Notes: generated by a model from the letters alone, not told the origin. Shown: positions 21,087 to 32,084, counted from the stretch's first letter. The stretch: 64,000 nt of DNA from Zasmidium citrigriseum (GCA_002786025.1 NHNW01000079.1:62001-126000), one strand, 5' to 3'. A program made the numbers and translations.

Positions 21087-22217
21087 TCAAGGCTCAAACA
21101 CCACCCCCCTCCCAATCCCCGTCCACCTACTCGCCTCCTCAAACGCCGTCTCCCAATCCTCCAACCCAAACCCCTTGACCTCACAAAACTCTCCACCCCT
21201 CGGAAACAACCCCCTCTCAACCACCTTAACAAACTGCACCATATCACTCCTCGTATACATCAACCTTCCCTTCAAACAAAGATTCTTCCCCACAATCTGC
21301 CACGCAATTGCTGGATCACTCGTAACATCCGCAAAACCCATCAAACTAACCCTGCCTTCATACTTCAATGCCGCGATGGCACTACGAGTATGCGAGGACT
21401 TGGCTGCGGCGGGAGGTGTGAGGTCGAGGATTGCGTCCAATGAGCCGGCGAGGGATTTGATCGTTGCGGTGTCGGACTCTTCGTCGCCTGTGATCGGGAC
21501 AGTTTCGATGCCCGCGTTGTGAGGGAGGGTGGTGTGGATAGTGTCTTTGATCCGTTCAAGCTCGGTTTTATTCCGACCCATAGCGATGACCCTCGCACCC
21601 ATCGCGGCAGCGACGTGCACGCCTGCGCCGCCGAAGCTGCCTGTCGCGGGGACGATGAGGACGGTTTGGCCGGGTTCGAGGCCGATGTCTCGAAGACCGC
21701 CGTAGGGGACGAGGAGGTGGGCGATATACATCAGTTGAGCATGCGAGTACCCTAGCTCTTTACACAACCTCTCCTCGTCAAGAGCAATGCAATTCTCCAA
21801 CGGCAACTTCCAAAACTCCGCAAAACTCCCATCCCTCCAAACCTCCCTCATCAATTCCTTACTCCCCTCGCTCGGACCGTCGTGGATCGCGGAGAGGAAC
21901 ATATCCTCCGGATTATCACGACTGCGCATGTTGCAGTCTGCGAAGACGAGTTGGCCTGGTTTTAGTTTCGTGGCGTCTGGGCCCACGGATACGATGCGTC
22001 CAATGCAGCTGGAGCCAGGCACCAAAGGCATAGGGAGGGGGTAGAGACGCTCTCCGCGATAGATCTCGCCATGGTAGGAGATGATGTCGGCGGCGAGGAC
22101 TTTGACGATGGCGCCGCCGTGGGTGATTCCAGGGGTTGGAAGAGTCGTGAACTTGACGCCTTGCTCGATGCTTGTCAGTTGGAGGGCTTTCATCTCAAGA
22201 GGAATAGTGGTGGTCAT
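21087..22217 (-). CDS. medium-chain (MDR) alcohol dehydrogenase-like oxidoreductase
   Basis: Intronless, 376 residues starting MTTTIPLEMKALQL. The MDR fold is evident: the N-terminal GroES-like part with LVPGSSCIGRIVSVGPDATKL, an AIHDGPSEGSKELMREVWRDG insert, and the nucleotide-binding turn TGSFGGAGVHVAAAMGARV. The usual catalytic-zinc Cys and GHE motif and the four-cysteine structural zinc loop are not seen (PGSS replaces GHE), so it probably belongs to the zinc-free quinone-reductase/enoyl-reductase-like branch. Substrate unknown. It stands alone, 0.59 kb from a DHA1 transporter on the same strand. Confidence 0.85.
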   Translation of the reverse strand: MTTTIPLEMKALQLTSIEQGVKFTTLPTPGITHGGAIVKVLAADIISYHGEIYRGERLYPLPMPLVPGSSCIGRIVSVGPDATKLKPGQLVFADCNMRSRDNPEDMFLSAIHDGPSEGSKELMREVWRDGSFAEFWKLPLENCIALDEERLCKELGYSHAQLMYIAHLLVPYGGLRDIGLEPGQTVLIVPATGSFGGAGVHVAAAMGARVIAMGRNKTELERIKDTIHTTLPHNAGIETVPITGDEESDTATIKSLAGSLDAILDLTPPAAAKSSHTRSAIAALKYEGRVSLMGFADVTSDPAIAWQIVGKNLCLKGRLMYTRSDMVQFVKVVERGLFPRGGEFCEVKGFGLEDWETAFEEASRWTGIGRGVVFEP

Positions 22218-22803
22218 GATGAATGGAGCTTTCCTCCTCTTTCTTGTCGAAGTGCAAGATGTTCCAAGGACTTCTCGACGATGTCGCTAGGAGGTAAGAG
22301 TGGAAAGATTGCTTCAAGAGCTTGAATTTGGTCCTCTTTCTGGAGACAGGCAATTTTTCAGATTGAGCAGAAGGAGGGTAGTCGAGTAGTGTATCTGTGG
22401 TGCTTCGGATTGTGTAGCCAACGTCCTTATAGACGCAAATCTGGTTCTCTTTGATATCGAAGCCACAGCTATGTCGATCGGACATAGCGGTATTAGCGGT
22501 CATGGCAGAGGAGATAGCAGCCAGGGCCGCTCTGGCTGTACTGATACATCTTGTGGCTTGCTCTCGACGAAGTCCACGAGCGGATGAGCGAAGTCTCGCA
22601 CGAGCCGAAGTTTTGCAGCCTCATTCCAAAACGCCCATGAATGTCAAACGCAGCCAGTACTCAATAATACATTATCTTCTATACTCTCGAAGGCCGTCTC
22701 TATTTCCACGAAAACAGCAGCACATCATTTCCCGCTGAAGCTGAAGCACAAGCACATCTCTCACCAAACCCTCCCATCCCCACCCATCATCCTCCACAAC
22801 CCC
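22218..22803. other. intergenic, nothing recognised
   Basis: About 590 bp between the MDR start and the transporter stop. A minus frame 22195-22503 overlaps the MDR start in another frame and shows no domain. Confidence 0.4.
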
Positions 22804-24525
22804 TCAATCAAAACTCGTCGCATTCCTACTCGCCCTCCTCGCCCTCGCCCCAACCCCAAAATGAAACAAAAAAGGCACAGGAGCCATAACCGCGCTCAAG
22901 CAGCCCAATAACGTAAGCGTCCAATGCACGCCCAAGTTCCGGTACATAGGCAAGCTCACAATAACCATGGGTCCGCTCTGTCAAAAACCACACGTCAGCA
23001 ATCGTCCAATGGTTGGTGTGCTGGATGAGGGGCGAACTTACGACGCAGTATCGGGAGATGGTCATCCCCACCAAAGCGCTAGCAGCCATGCCCTCGTAGC
23101 TGTCGATGATGTACTGATAGCAGGAGATGAAAATCCCCATAACCGAGAACCCAAAAAGCACACTCGCCACCAACGGGGACCAATAACTCACACTCGCCCA
23201 ACTGCTCCACCCCATCCAAAACACACTAATCGGCAAAAGCGGTCCGGCGATCATAGCATAAACCAGTCTCTCCTCAGGAACGACTTTCTCCTTCCCCTGT
23301 CCCTCCGCCTCCCTCAACTTCCTCAAAAACCTCCGATGAATCGGCCAGATGGGCAGCAAGGCGATCAAGAAGCCAATGTTCATGGGTATGAAGCAAAGTC
23401 CCGTATGCTCCTGACTAAACCCATAAATCCCCTCCCCGCCGAAAATGAACTGAAACCCGGGCAAAAAGCCAAAAAGTATAACATAGAGAATGACGAGGTA
23501 CAGCGCAAAAAGATCGGTAATAGGTTCCGTGAGGAGGAATTTGATAGGAGTGGCGATGCTGTTGAGAAGTCTTTTGCCGAAAGACGGGGCGTCGCGTTCT
23601 TTCTCGGTTTGGTAGGAGTCGTTGCCTGTGATGGAGCGGAGGTGCGCGGATTTCCAGGATTGCAGGACGGGGGCGTAGGTTTCGGGGGCGAAGAGGACAA
23701 TGCTGAGGACGAGGGTGCCGGTGAAGATTAGGGTTAGCCATTCTATACCACACTCTCGTCAGCCTGCTTCTTCTCAGTGTGCGGTGTGAGTATGGCTGAC
23801 TTACCAGTCCACTGCCAACTAACAAGCGGACTCGGCCCCACAAAATCCGCAACCATAGGCGCCAGAAACGGCCCCAGAAAACTCAGACAAGCCAACACAG
23901 GAAAGACATAAGTCCTCTCAGCCGGACTCCACAGATCCGCAGTCGTGCCGCCGAAATTCGTCAAAGGCGGACATCCAAACAGTCCAGCGAAAGACCGACA
24001 GACCAGGAAACTCGTAATGTCTCTCGAGAGACCGGCGCCCATGGTGAAGAGGCCAAAGATCGTCAGGCTGACGATGTAGACGGGATTCCTTCCCAAAACC
24101 TCAGAGAAAGGCGCAGAAATCAAACTCCCCACCCCGAACATAACCATGAAAAGCGTAGTCCCCAGTAACGCGACCTCTTGACTAACCCCGAAGTCTTCAA
24201 CAATCTGCGGCGCGACTTCCGAGTCCACGGCAGAGGCCCAGGCGACGACGAAGCCCGCACTGCCGACGAGGCCTGTGACGGTCCATTTGTAGGCGAAGGA
24301 CCATTGTTTGGGGTCTTCGGTGGGGGACAGGGTGAGGAGGTCGTCGGTCGAGGGACCGGATTCGAGGTTTGGTGGTGGGGAGGGTGTGTCGGAGTCGGAG
24401 TCTTTCTCTTTGAGGGTGCTTTCGAGGTCGCTGCTGGTATTAGAACCGCGTTGTTGGTGGGATGCGTGCTGGAGTTGTTGTTTTGCGTCACGGCCGAGGC
24501 GGCGGTACTGGAAAATCGACTGCAT
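22804..24525 (-). CDS. MFS transporter, DHA1 drug:H+ antiporter type
   Basis: Exons 24525-23805, 23742-23042 and 22977-22804 give 531 residues. The last exon is short and reads GPMVIVSLPMYRNLGVHW. The protein has the DHA1 layout: a long hydrophilic N terminus ending PKQWSFAYKW, about 12 membrane segments, PFSEVLGRNPVYIVS as the loop 2-3 motif and FGFSVMGIFISCYQYIIDSYE in the second half. It is a second exporter of the same superfamily branch as the 13821-15450 gene, but the sequences are well diverged. It is the last gene of the accessory-looking region. Confidence 0.87.
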
Positions 24526-25019
24526 GGTTGCTGGATGTCGCTGTACAAACGCTCGTCGCTCGCCAGTTTGTACTGTACATATACATCTGTCCTATCTCAT
24601 TTCGAAATCGTTGACGTTGGAAGGTTTGGTCCAAGGCGAGATACTGACGTTGGAGAGTTTCCGACGGCGATATCGCGGAGCCAGCCTGACTGAAATCGGG
24701 AGGATCGCGGAGGACATAGAGTTGGATGCTAAGCAATAAGAAGCAAGAAATAGAGTTCGCGCGAAACGTCGGCTTGTCCGAGCATAGTGTGACGGCATAT
24801 CTTTTCGAGATCCGCTGCAGGTGTATATCTAGCACGTCAATCGCACTCTACTTGATCGTGCTTTTGGCGGCGAAATGGCGATTCCGATGCCAAGTGTGCC
24901 GGGCGACCAATAGCGAGGCAACCGTTTTCTTCGGTAGACTGCCGCTGACCAACTTGCACATGGTCGTTGTCATCAAAGCCAGACACACAAGTAGCGCATA
25001 GTCTTGTCTTCGAAACACC
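24526..25019. other. intergenic, nothing recognised
   Basis: About 490 bp between the start of the DHA1 transporter and the stop of COG6; boundary between the accessory-looking block and conserved genes. Confidence 0.4.
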
Positions 25020-27086
25020 TTAGCTCAAAAGCACTCGGATTTCGTCACCAGTCCTTGGGAAACATTCTCTCAACCACACCTCTTCCTCGACCTCCCCATT
25101 AACCTGCTTCTGCCTTAGCTCATCCGCCTGAATGATCAATGCTTCGAGTTCCTCGAAATCTTCGCAGAACCTCTCAGCGGCATGCTCGATCACTCGCCGC
25201 CCCAACACCTTGTTCTCGAGCTGCGCCAGAAATGCTCTGGCATCTTCAGTGGCTGTGGGAAGGAATTGATCGAGTTGCTGGGCGATGGAGAGAAGTTGGC
25301 TAGGATCTTTGTAGGAGGATGACAGGTCGTTGGCGGTGGTGGTTGTGTCGACGAGGTTATTCATGCCCGACTCGTGGAGGAACCAAGTATGTACTGCTTC
25401 GATGAGCTCGGTCTCGTGGGCATCGATGCGCGGTTGGAGCTCGTCAGATTGATCGGCGAAAGAGTATAAGCTGAGTGTCTCTTTCGTTGCGAAGAGACAG
25501 TTCAATGCGAAGATGTGGCTATTTGGTGAGCGCAGCCGTTTGGTGATGTTCTCGCAGCCGGCCAAGAACGGATCCAGCGCCTCTTGAAGAATCGGCTGGA
25601 AGCCCTCGATACGCTGTGCTCGGTTCATGTTGACGATGGAAGTATCATAGCTCTTCATCAGGACTTGCAAAGTCTCGAGCGCATTGATCAAGAACTCTGG
25701 TGGTGCCAAGTCGTCTGTTGCGATCGAAAGATCTGTGTGGAGGCTGGCAACATGATCGCGCATCGTGGACCTGAAGGCTCGCATAGCAGTATCTGATAGA
25801 GGCCGGAGAGTTTCCAGGAGAGACGATCCCTGACCAAGTAGGTTGCTGAAGAGGCTGGTGTAAAAGTTGACCAGGTTGCCGATCTTGTACGCCAAAGTTG
25901 CATCCTCGTGGCTTTGTATGACTTGCTCGGTCCTTTGCTTGAGCTGACGGAAAACCCCAGCCAAGTCTCTGTCAACTAGTTCATTCAATGCTTTGCGGCC
26001 ATCAAATGGCTCTGCGGCGCCGTCTTCGTCTGCTCGTGACCACGGCTCGCTCTCGATTCCGGCAGCGATACTCTTGGCAATCTCATCACCCTCTGAGATG
26101 AAGAGCACTTCAAGTGCCTCCCGTTCAGATACAGTGGCCGAGTGTGCCCAGGCCAGCATGTCACTGATGTATCGAAGCGGGTCGTGTGCGGATAGCTCGA
26201 TTGCTTTGCCCATGACGGGATGATCCGGGTCCAGAGGAGCACCAGTAAGTGCGGCATAGAAGTTATTAGACAGGATGTGCTCTCTGGCTTCAGCAAAGAA
26301 GTCCAAGCAGTTCTGGAAAAGTGTTGGTCTCTCTGCCAAGACTCGTAGAGCCCTTCTGATGGAAGCGCTGATTTGTGGATTCTCCAGATCCAAGGATTTG
26401 AATTCTCGCTGCACCCATCTATACAACTTTTGGAAGGCAGCGTTAAGCTGGCGAGAACTCTGCTCCAGAATCTCTAAGCCAAGTCGCTGATTCTCTGTCC
26501 CGAGCAATATTTGGCAGTCTTCGTGAATCTTCTTCACACGAGTCAGAATGCGGAAGAAGTCGTCATTGACCGGCTCGGCAGTGGATGTCAGAGTCGAGAG
26601 ATCGGCATCGGATATAACAAAGTGCTTCTTGAAGGCGTCCAGTAATTGCTGCTTCGTCTCAACCTGATGCTTATCGGCGAGGATAGTCTTGGCTTCCTCA
26701 AGCATGGGACCAGTCTCGCGAGTAGAAGCCGCAATGTGCTTTCGCATTTCCATGCAGCTAGAATTGAGATTTGATATGGCGGCCCCAATGCGTTTGAGCT
26801 GTTCCGCCACCTGGCCAAAATCTTGGACAATTTCGCCATTGCATTGGATGAGTTCTTCTTGCACATCCAGTCTCAAATTTCGTCTCGTCTCGGCGTTGTT
26901 CTGCAGGCCCCTCTCATCTAGCATAGAGAGGGCATCGCGAATTTCCAGGTCGGCATATGAGGCAGCGAGCACGCTGGTGATCCGGTTTTGCAGGGCATTG
27001 GATCTTGCGGCAGCGCCTGTGCTCGGCGTAGTTGGCGAAAGGAGAGTTGCTCCGCCATCTGTGGCATTGAAGTACGAGTCGGCCAT
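25020..27086 (-). CDS. COG6: conserved oligomeric Golgi complex subunit 6
   Basis: Intronless, 688 residues, the usual length. After a low-complexity N terminus the sequence reads NALQNRITSVLAASYADLEI, DALSMLDERGLQNNAETRRN and EMRKHIAASTRETGPMLEEA, the conserved N-terminal helical part of COG6, followed by ERPTLFQNCLDFFAEAREHI and IEGFQPILQEALDPFL. COG is a peripheral tethering complex for retrograde transport within the Golgi; COG6 belongs to lobe B. No unusual features. It is divergent from NCS-1 across about 600 bp. Confidence 0.93.
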   Translation of the reverse strand: MADSYFNATDGGATLLSPTTPSTGAAARSNALQNRITSVLAASYADLEIRDALSMLDERGLQNNAETRRNLRLDVQEELIQCNGEIVQDFGQVAEQLKRIGAAISNLNSSCMEMRKHIAASTRETGPMLEEAKTILADKHQVETKQQLLDAFKKHFVISDADLSTLTSTAEPVNDDFFRILTRVKKIHEDCQILLGTENQRLGLEILEQSSRQLNAAFQKLYRWVQREFKSLDLENPQISASIRRALRVLAERPTLFQNCLDFFAEAREHILSNNFYAALTGAPLDPDHPVMGKAIELSAHDPLRYISDMLAWAHSATVSEREALEVLFISEGDEIAKSIAAGIESEPWSRADEDGAAEPFDGRKALNELVDRDLAGVFRQLKQRTEQVIQSHEDATLAYKIGNLVNFYTSLFSNLLGQGSSLLETLRPLSDTAMRAFRSTMRDHVASLHTDLSIATDDLAPPEFLINALETLQVLMKSYDTSIVNMNRAQRIEGFQPILQEALDPFLAGCENITKRLRSPNSHIFALNCLFATKETLSLYSFADQSDELQPRIDAHETELIEAVHTWFLHESGMNNLVDTTTTANDLSSSYKDPSQLLSIAQQLDQFLPTATEDARAFLAQLENKVLGRRVIEHAAERFCEDFEELEALIIQADELRQKQVNGEVEEEVWLRECFPRTGDEIRVLLS

Positions 27087-27689
27087 GGTGTTGGAGAGTC
27101 AAGATTGGCCCCTGACCGCGATTTCCTTGTTGAGAGAAGGTTTGCACGTGAGAGAAGGAAGGCGGGAAGATGTGGTGCACGGCCGGGAATTGACTGTACG
27201 AGAGCCAAACTCCTCTCCTTCGTTCACCACGTCTCTTTCTCTTCCTCTCTTGCACTTCTGACCAATTTGATGGGAATTGATGGAGAATTGACGAGACGTG
27301 TTGCGTGGTGGTTTGGCGATCGAGTCGGAAGCGGGCGCGATGGTTGCCGAATCCCACATCACCGGGCGCTTGGACGTGATCTGGATTGTGGCTATGCAGT
27401 CGCTGCTGGCTGCAATCGCGGGGCGCATCATGAGGCGCCGATTAATCAACCTCCGATCTGATTGTTCGCTCACTCTTTGATACCCGAACAATCCCCTCCC
27501 TACCAACACACCACATTCGCCCAGCCTTACCGCCTACGAGCCTCGTCCGCCGCCATATCTCGCCCATCTCCGCCGCCGAGACTGAACCCGCGACTGCGAC
27601 TTCCCGCTTGAACTGAGCAACACCCCACCACCGGCCACCACCGCCCAGCACTCCCTCCTACCCGATCCCCTCGCAGCGACTGGCCCGCC
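27087..27689. promoter_or_regulatory. divergent promoter, COG6 and NCS-1
   Basis: About 600 bp. The right part is C-rich and would be the 5' leader of NCS-1. No specific element identified. Confidence 0.4.
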
Positions 27690-28860
27690 ATGGGCAAAAG
27701 GTACGTGCCCGTCGCCTTCTCCTTCTTCTCCGCGCATGTCTTGGTCTTGGTCCTGGGGCGTTTGGGCGTGGGTCTCTTGAGCAAACTACATGACCACCCC
27801 GGCTCGCATGCGCTGGCTGTGACGAAATCAATGTACCACCCCAAATCCTGAATCGCGCCCCACGGTCCAAACAATCTCTGCGCAACAATCAAACACGATG
27901 GCCGACACTCCAAAAGAAGAGAAGAAAGTCCACGACGTCGAGCCTGATTGCGACCTGTCCCAAGACCCTCCCCCACCCCGTCGCGGCAGCATCGCAGACC
28001 CAGGCCACCATGCCCGCCCACGCCCTTACCACATCCCCCGCTACATCTCCGAGAGCTATCCCCAGTTCAAGCAAAAGCAGGAATGCGCTCTCAAGATCGG
28101 CATCAAGGACTTTGAGGAGAAGATGGGCAAAAGCACCGGCGTGTCGCATTTCGAAATGGCAGGGGACAAGCTAACCGTGCATCGCAACCACAGCCAGAGC
28201 AAGCTGTCGCAGCAGGAGCTCGCCGATCTGCAAAAGGCCACCCATTTCGACAAGAAGGAGCTGCAGCAATGGTATAAAGGTAGGCACAAGTAGAAGTGGG
28301 ATATTCAGCGCATATGCTGATTTCAATACAGGCTTCCTCAAGGACTGCCCCTCCGGCATGCTCACCAAATCCGAATTCCAGAAAATCTACAAGCAGTTCT
28401 TCCCCTTCGGCGACCCATCCTCTTTCGCAGACTACGTCTTCAACGTCTTCGACGCGGACAAGAGCGGGAGCATAGATTTCAAGGAGTTCATCTGTGCGCT
28501 ATCGGTCACTAGTAGAGGGAAGATGGAGGACAAGCTGGACTGGGCCTTCCAACTATACGACATTGACGGCGACGGCAAAATCTCTTATGACGAGATGCTG
28601 GCGATTGTCGAGGCCATCTACAAGATGGTGGGGAGTATGGTGAAGCTGCCGGAGGATGAGGATACGCCGGAGAAGAGGGTGAAGAAGATTTTTAGGATGA
28701 TGGACAAGGATGAGAATGGGAGCTTGGATATGGCCGAGTTCAAGGTTAGTCCAGCAAGAGCGCAGATGAAGCCAGGGATACTGACGGTATATTTCAGGAG
28801 GGCAGCAAGCGCGACGAGACCATCGTGTCTGCACTATCACTGTACGATGGCCTGGTATGA
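27690..28860 (+). CDS. neuronal calcium sensor 1 / frequenin
   Basis: Exons 27690-27700, 28194-28279, 28332-28744 and 28798-28860 give 190 residues, exactly the NCS-1 size. The 11-nt first exon ATGGGCAAAAG supplies the N-myristoylation start MGKSQSKLSQ; its donor is GTACGT and the 493-nt intron ends with a CTAAC branch and CACAG. Calcium loops [24 protein letters not shown] and [12 protein letters not shown] are complete; the first EF-hand is the usual degenerate one ([13 protein letters not shown]). NCS-1 acts at membranes, for example with phosphatidylinositol 4-kinase. The large first intron contains an in-frame ORF (27898 on) that could give an alternative N terminus. Confidence 0.93.
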
Positions 28861-29537
28861 GCGAGATGATTTTGATGAGAGCAGAGAACAGCACCATGCA
28901 TGGAAAACGGAGTCTACGGCGACGAGGGAAGACTGTACTGACTATGATGTCGTTTACTGGATACCAAGTAGGTTCAGCGGCTATGCAGAGTGCATGCATA
29001 GCGGGTATGACAGCTTTTGTGCATTCTTTCACAATCTCGATCCTACCAACACTCTGCCCTCCAGCTTCTTTTGCCCCCAAAGGCTGACACTGCAGACTGT
29101 GAGCCAGAAACTCCGTGATTCGGGTAGGATTCTCGGCAGCGAAAGACTTTGCTGTGGCAATATTACAGTCTGTGCGCGGTCGTGTTGATCTGGTGGATGA
29201 GAGAATGGAGAGGAGCAGATCCGTGGGCCGAGTTAGGAAGGAGCTACAGCGGAAACTTCCGGGTAATTTTCTTGGCGATCACATGTGTCGGCAAGTAAGC
29301 GCTAACCATTTTGGCAGTAAAGTAAGAGACATTTGCAGGTGACAAGAAGTGAGAAGACAAGCGGCACGAGTAAAGTGAGCTCATGTAGACCCTTCGAAAG
29401 GCAGCTTTACCATCTGCCTTGCCTCCACACAACACACACATTGCTTACGACCAATACAGCGGCTGCCGTTCCACAACTTCGACACAAGCACATAACACAC
29501 ATCAATCGAACTCGAAAGATCACCCAACATCCCGGCC
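28861..29537. other. intergenic, nothing recognised
   Basis: About 680 bp: 3' flank of NCS-1 and promoter of the F-box gene. No repeats or RNA genes seen. Confidence 0.4.
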
Positions 29538-30347
29538 ATGTCGGCTGCCGAGCGCGTCTTCAGCATCCCCGAGCTGCTCGAGAACATCTTGCTCCAGATA
29601 CCGATGAAGACACTGCTTCTAGGCCAGCGCACCTGCAAGACCTGGAAAGCCACCATCGACGCCTCCAAACCACTACAGCGAAAGCTTTTCTTCCTGCCCG
29701 AGCTCGGCTCGCCGCTCCAATTCGTCAACAACAAAACCATCTACCTCCTGAACTACATCGGCATTCCCCCTCAATACAAAGACGAAGTCTACCACCTCCC
29801 CGCCACCCCAGCCGAAGCCCAACGCATGAAATACAAATGGTGCAGAGCCGACGGCATCCCCGTCCCCATCTACGAAAACCCCGTCCTCCGCTGCTTCGAC
29901 GAATTCCTCGACCGCGCCCTCAACCGCGGCTTCCGAAACCGCATCTCCGAACGCCACATCGGCGAGAATGCTTCCTGGCGTCGCATGCTGCTCTGCCAAC
30001 CATCCATCCAGACAAGCTTCAAAGCGACCGTCCACGAGGCCTGGAGTCATGATAAGGAGAAATTTTCGGGGCCGATCGCTGACAGCGGGCGAGTGACGCT
30101 GGGGCGTCTCGCGGATGCTCTGGTTTCGGATGCGAGGGAGTTTTTTATGAAGCATCAAGGCACGCCGGAGTACTGGTCGTATATCTCGCCATTTCGCGGC
30201 GAGGAGCTTTGGGAGGAGAGTGTGGATTGGGATGGGGGGTATGTTGATGATGATGATGAGAGTGAGACGAAATATTCCAGGCCTCTGGTTGAGCACGCAG
30301 GTACTAGACGTGCTCGTGCTAGACGTGTTAGACGGGTGCGAATTTGA
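29538..30347 (+). CDS. F-box domain protein
   Basis: Intronless, 269 residues. The N terminus (ERVFSIPELLENILLQIPMK, then LLLGQRTCKTWKATIDAS) is a clear F-box, which binds Skp1 in SCF ubiquitin ligases. The rest, including LQRKLFFLPELGSP, is typical of the very large fungal families of F-box proteins with unknown substrates. The C terminus has an Asp-rich run (YVDDDDESE) and an Arg-rich end (TRRARARRVRRVRI). Regulation not visible. Confidence 0.82.
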   Translation: MSAAERVFSIPELLENILLQIPMKTLLLGQRTCKTWKATIDASKPLQRKLFFLPELGSPLQFVNNKTIYLLNYIGIPPQYKDEVYHLPATPAEAQRMKYKWCRADGIPVPIYENPVLRCFDEFLDRALNRGFRNRISERHIGENASWRRMLLCQPSIQTSFKATVHEAWSHDKEKFSGPIADSGRVTLGRLADALVSDAREFFMKHQGTPEYWSYISPFRGEELWEESVDWDGGYVDDDDESETKYSRPLVEHAGTRRARARRVRRVRI

Positions 30348-30514
30348 GACAAGAGCTACGAAGGCTGCTTGTGCTTCTATTGATGTACCATGAGTGGGAG
30401 GAGGTTTTGATAGAGGCTCTGAGTCGAGTCGGACAACCTGGTGGATGCACGAGAAAGTGGAACAAGTCATCGGGAGTCTTTCATGCTTCACAAGCGATGG
30501 TTTGGGCACTTCGT

Positions 30515-31345
30515 TCAAACGCCGATCTCGATGCTGAGCTTTTGCGTCCGTGTGGCTGGACCTTTGACCGTGCAATCATCCTGCGGTGCCTCTCCCCCCT
30601 CAATGCCTTTCACAACCTGCCTTCTGGTCTGTAGCCATGGACCAGTAAACAAATCCTCAACCTCCTCAAGACTAAGCCCCGCCGTCTCAAATAAACATAA
30701 AGCAGCGCCATCGCACACCAAGCCGCAAAGAATATGAATGCTGCCCAATTATCCGTATTAGCTAGCAGCGAAGGCATGGCGTAACTCATAGCATAGAGGA
30801 AAATCCAGGAGAAAGTTTGAGAGAGCGTGTTTCCGAAGGAGCGGATCTTGTTAGGCCAGAGTTCGGAGCCAAAGACGTAGGGGAGGACGAGGAGGCCTGG
30901 GGAGTGTGTTAGTTAGAGTTGATGGGTGGTGAGGGTGGGGACGTACCGATTGCCCAGCCGAAGGCGTGGATGAAGATCATTGCGACTGCTGCTTCAGACG
31001 CTGAGGAAGACACAGCGCCGGAAGAGTCTTGACTTTGATATAGACGCCCACGTAAACATCCGTGATCATTTGAATGGTCGCGCCGATGAAGAGAGATCGC
31101 CGGCGTCCAAGCATGTCGACGAAGAGGAACGATGCCAAGAGGGAGAAGCAGAGCTTGGACAGGGCGTACATCCCGGAGATGAAGATATTGTGAGCTGTTC
31201 CGCCGGAGTTGGCGCCGTTGATTATCTTGAGGATTGAGACTAGGTATGAAGTCAGGGAGTTGGCGCCGATAGTCGAGGCAGGGCGAAGAGGATGATGGCT
31301 TGCCGGACACGGCGGAGGTTGGACTTGACTGTGAAGGTTTCTTTC
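30515..31345 (-). pseudogene. MFS sugar transporter, 5'-truncated and frameshifted
   Basis: Pieces of one sugar porter lie in order but in different frames: about 31345-31290 (MKETFTVKSNLRRVRQA), then NSLTSYLVSILKIINGANSGG, FVDMLGRRRSLFIGATIQ (the RxGRR loop), FIHAFGWAI, an intact intron (about 30946-30897), LLVLPYVFGSELWPNKIRS, and finally FETAGLSLEEVEDLFTGPW, the conserved end of the family, in another frame. At least two frameshifts are needed and the first six membrane segments are absent. The upstream ORF at 31344-31619 is not transporter-like. Clearly inactive. Confidence 0.8.
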
Positions 31346-31661
31346 ATACTCTTAAGATGCCTGATGTGGAGTACAATTCTGTCTCTTGACGAATGTGGCT
31401 CTCAATGTTGAGCAGCAACACAGAGAAACCTGTAGGCCACTTTCTTGATATCTTCTCTTCCGCTTCTGACAGATCAAGCCGCCTCTCCGTACCCTGAACC
31501 AAACATACAAACAACGGCGAGGCGACCGTCCCACTCGAGAGCGTGAGACTTATGAAATCGGCCAAAACTTCCCAGAGTTGGCAGAGTTCGGCTTCAGTGA
31601 AAGTCGAGTACCTCATCACTCACATGACAATAACACACCATCGCTGACAAGACATCGATAG

Positions 31662-32084
31662 CTCTGCTGGTGCACCGACAGCATCGACGAAGGATTCGTA
31701 ATCGACTACGTACCTTCCTACGGCGACACCTTGTTCGTCTGCTCAGGAGACTCGGGACATGGCTACAAGTTCCTGCCTAATCTCGGAAAGGTATCATCAC
31801 TTGACTCGATTTCTGGTGGATGGATGGCTGAGCTCTCTGTGCAGTACGTGAAAGACCAACTCGAACGGAAACCGAATCGCTTCAGCGAGCTTTGGCAGTG
31901 GCGAACGGCCAAGGAAGGCGAGAAATGCAATGGCTTGGAGGAGGGAGAGGGAGGTCCGAGGGAGATGTCGAGGGTGGTAATGGCGAAGCGTAAGCATGCC
32001 TTTCGAATCGTGACATGTGACTGCAGGCTAATGCGGCTCTTTAGCAAGCGATCACCGATTTTTGGGTGTGGTGTCTTGAGTTAG
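31662..32084 (+). pseudogene. C-terminal relic of a flavin-dependent amine oxidase (fructosyl-amino-acid/sarcosine oxidase type)
   Basis: The frame begins just after a TAG and reads CWCTDSIDEGFVIDYVPSYG, FVCSGDSGHGYKFLPNLGK and, later, SELWQWRTAKEG. Fungal fructosyl amine/sarcosine-type oxidases end with CW.TDT..DFLIDYHP....FIATGDSGHAFKFLP..G and an LW.WR tail, so this is the last quarter of such a protein; a segment between the two blocks looks like a retained intron. The FAD-binding N terminus is missing. It sits next to the broken sugar transporter. Confidence 0.65.

Noticed and set aside
20935..21522. Plus-strand ORF of 195 residues
   Set aside because: It is the antisense of the MDR dehydrogenase at 21087-22217, whose codon pattern and motifs are convincing.
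22967..23731. Plus-strand ORF of 254 residues
   Set aside because: Antisense of the DHA1 transporter at 22804-24525.
1..24525. Classical secondary-metabolite gene cluster
   Set aside because: P450s, reductases and exporters are present, but no PKS, NRPS, terpene synthase, prenyltransferase or RiPP precursor was found.
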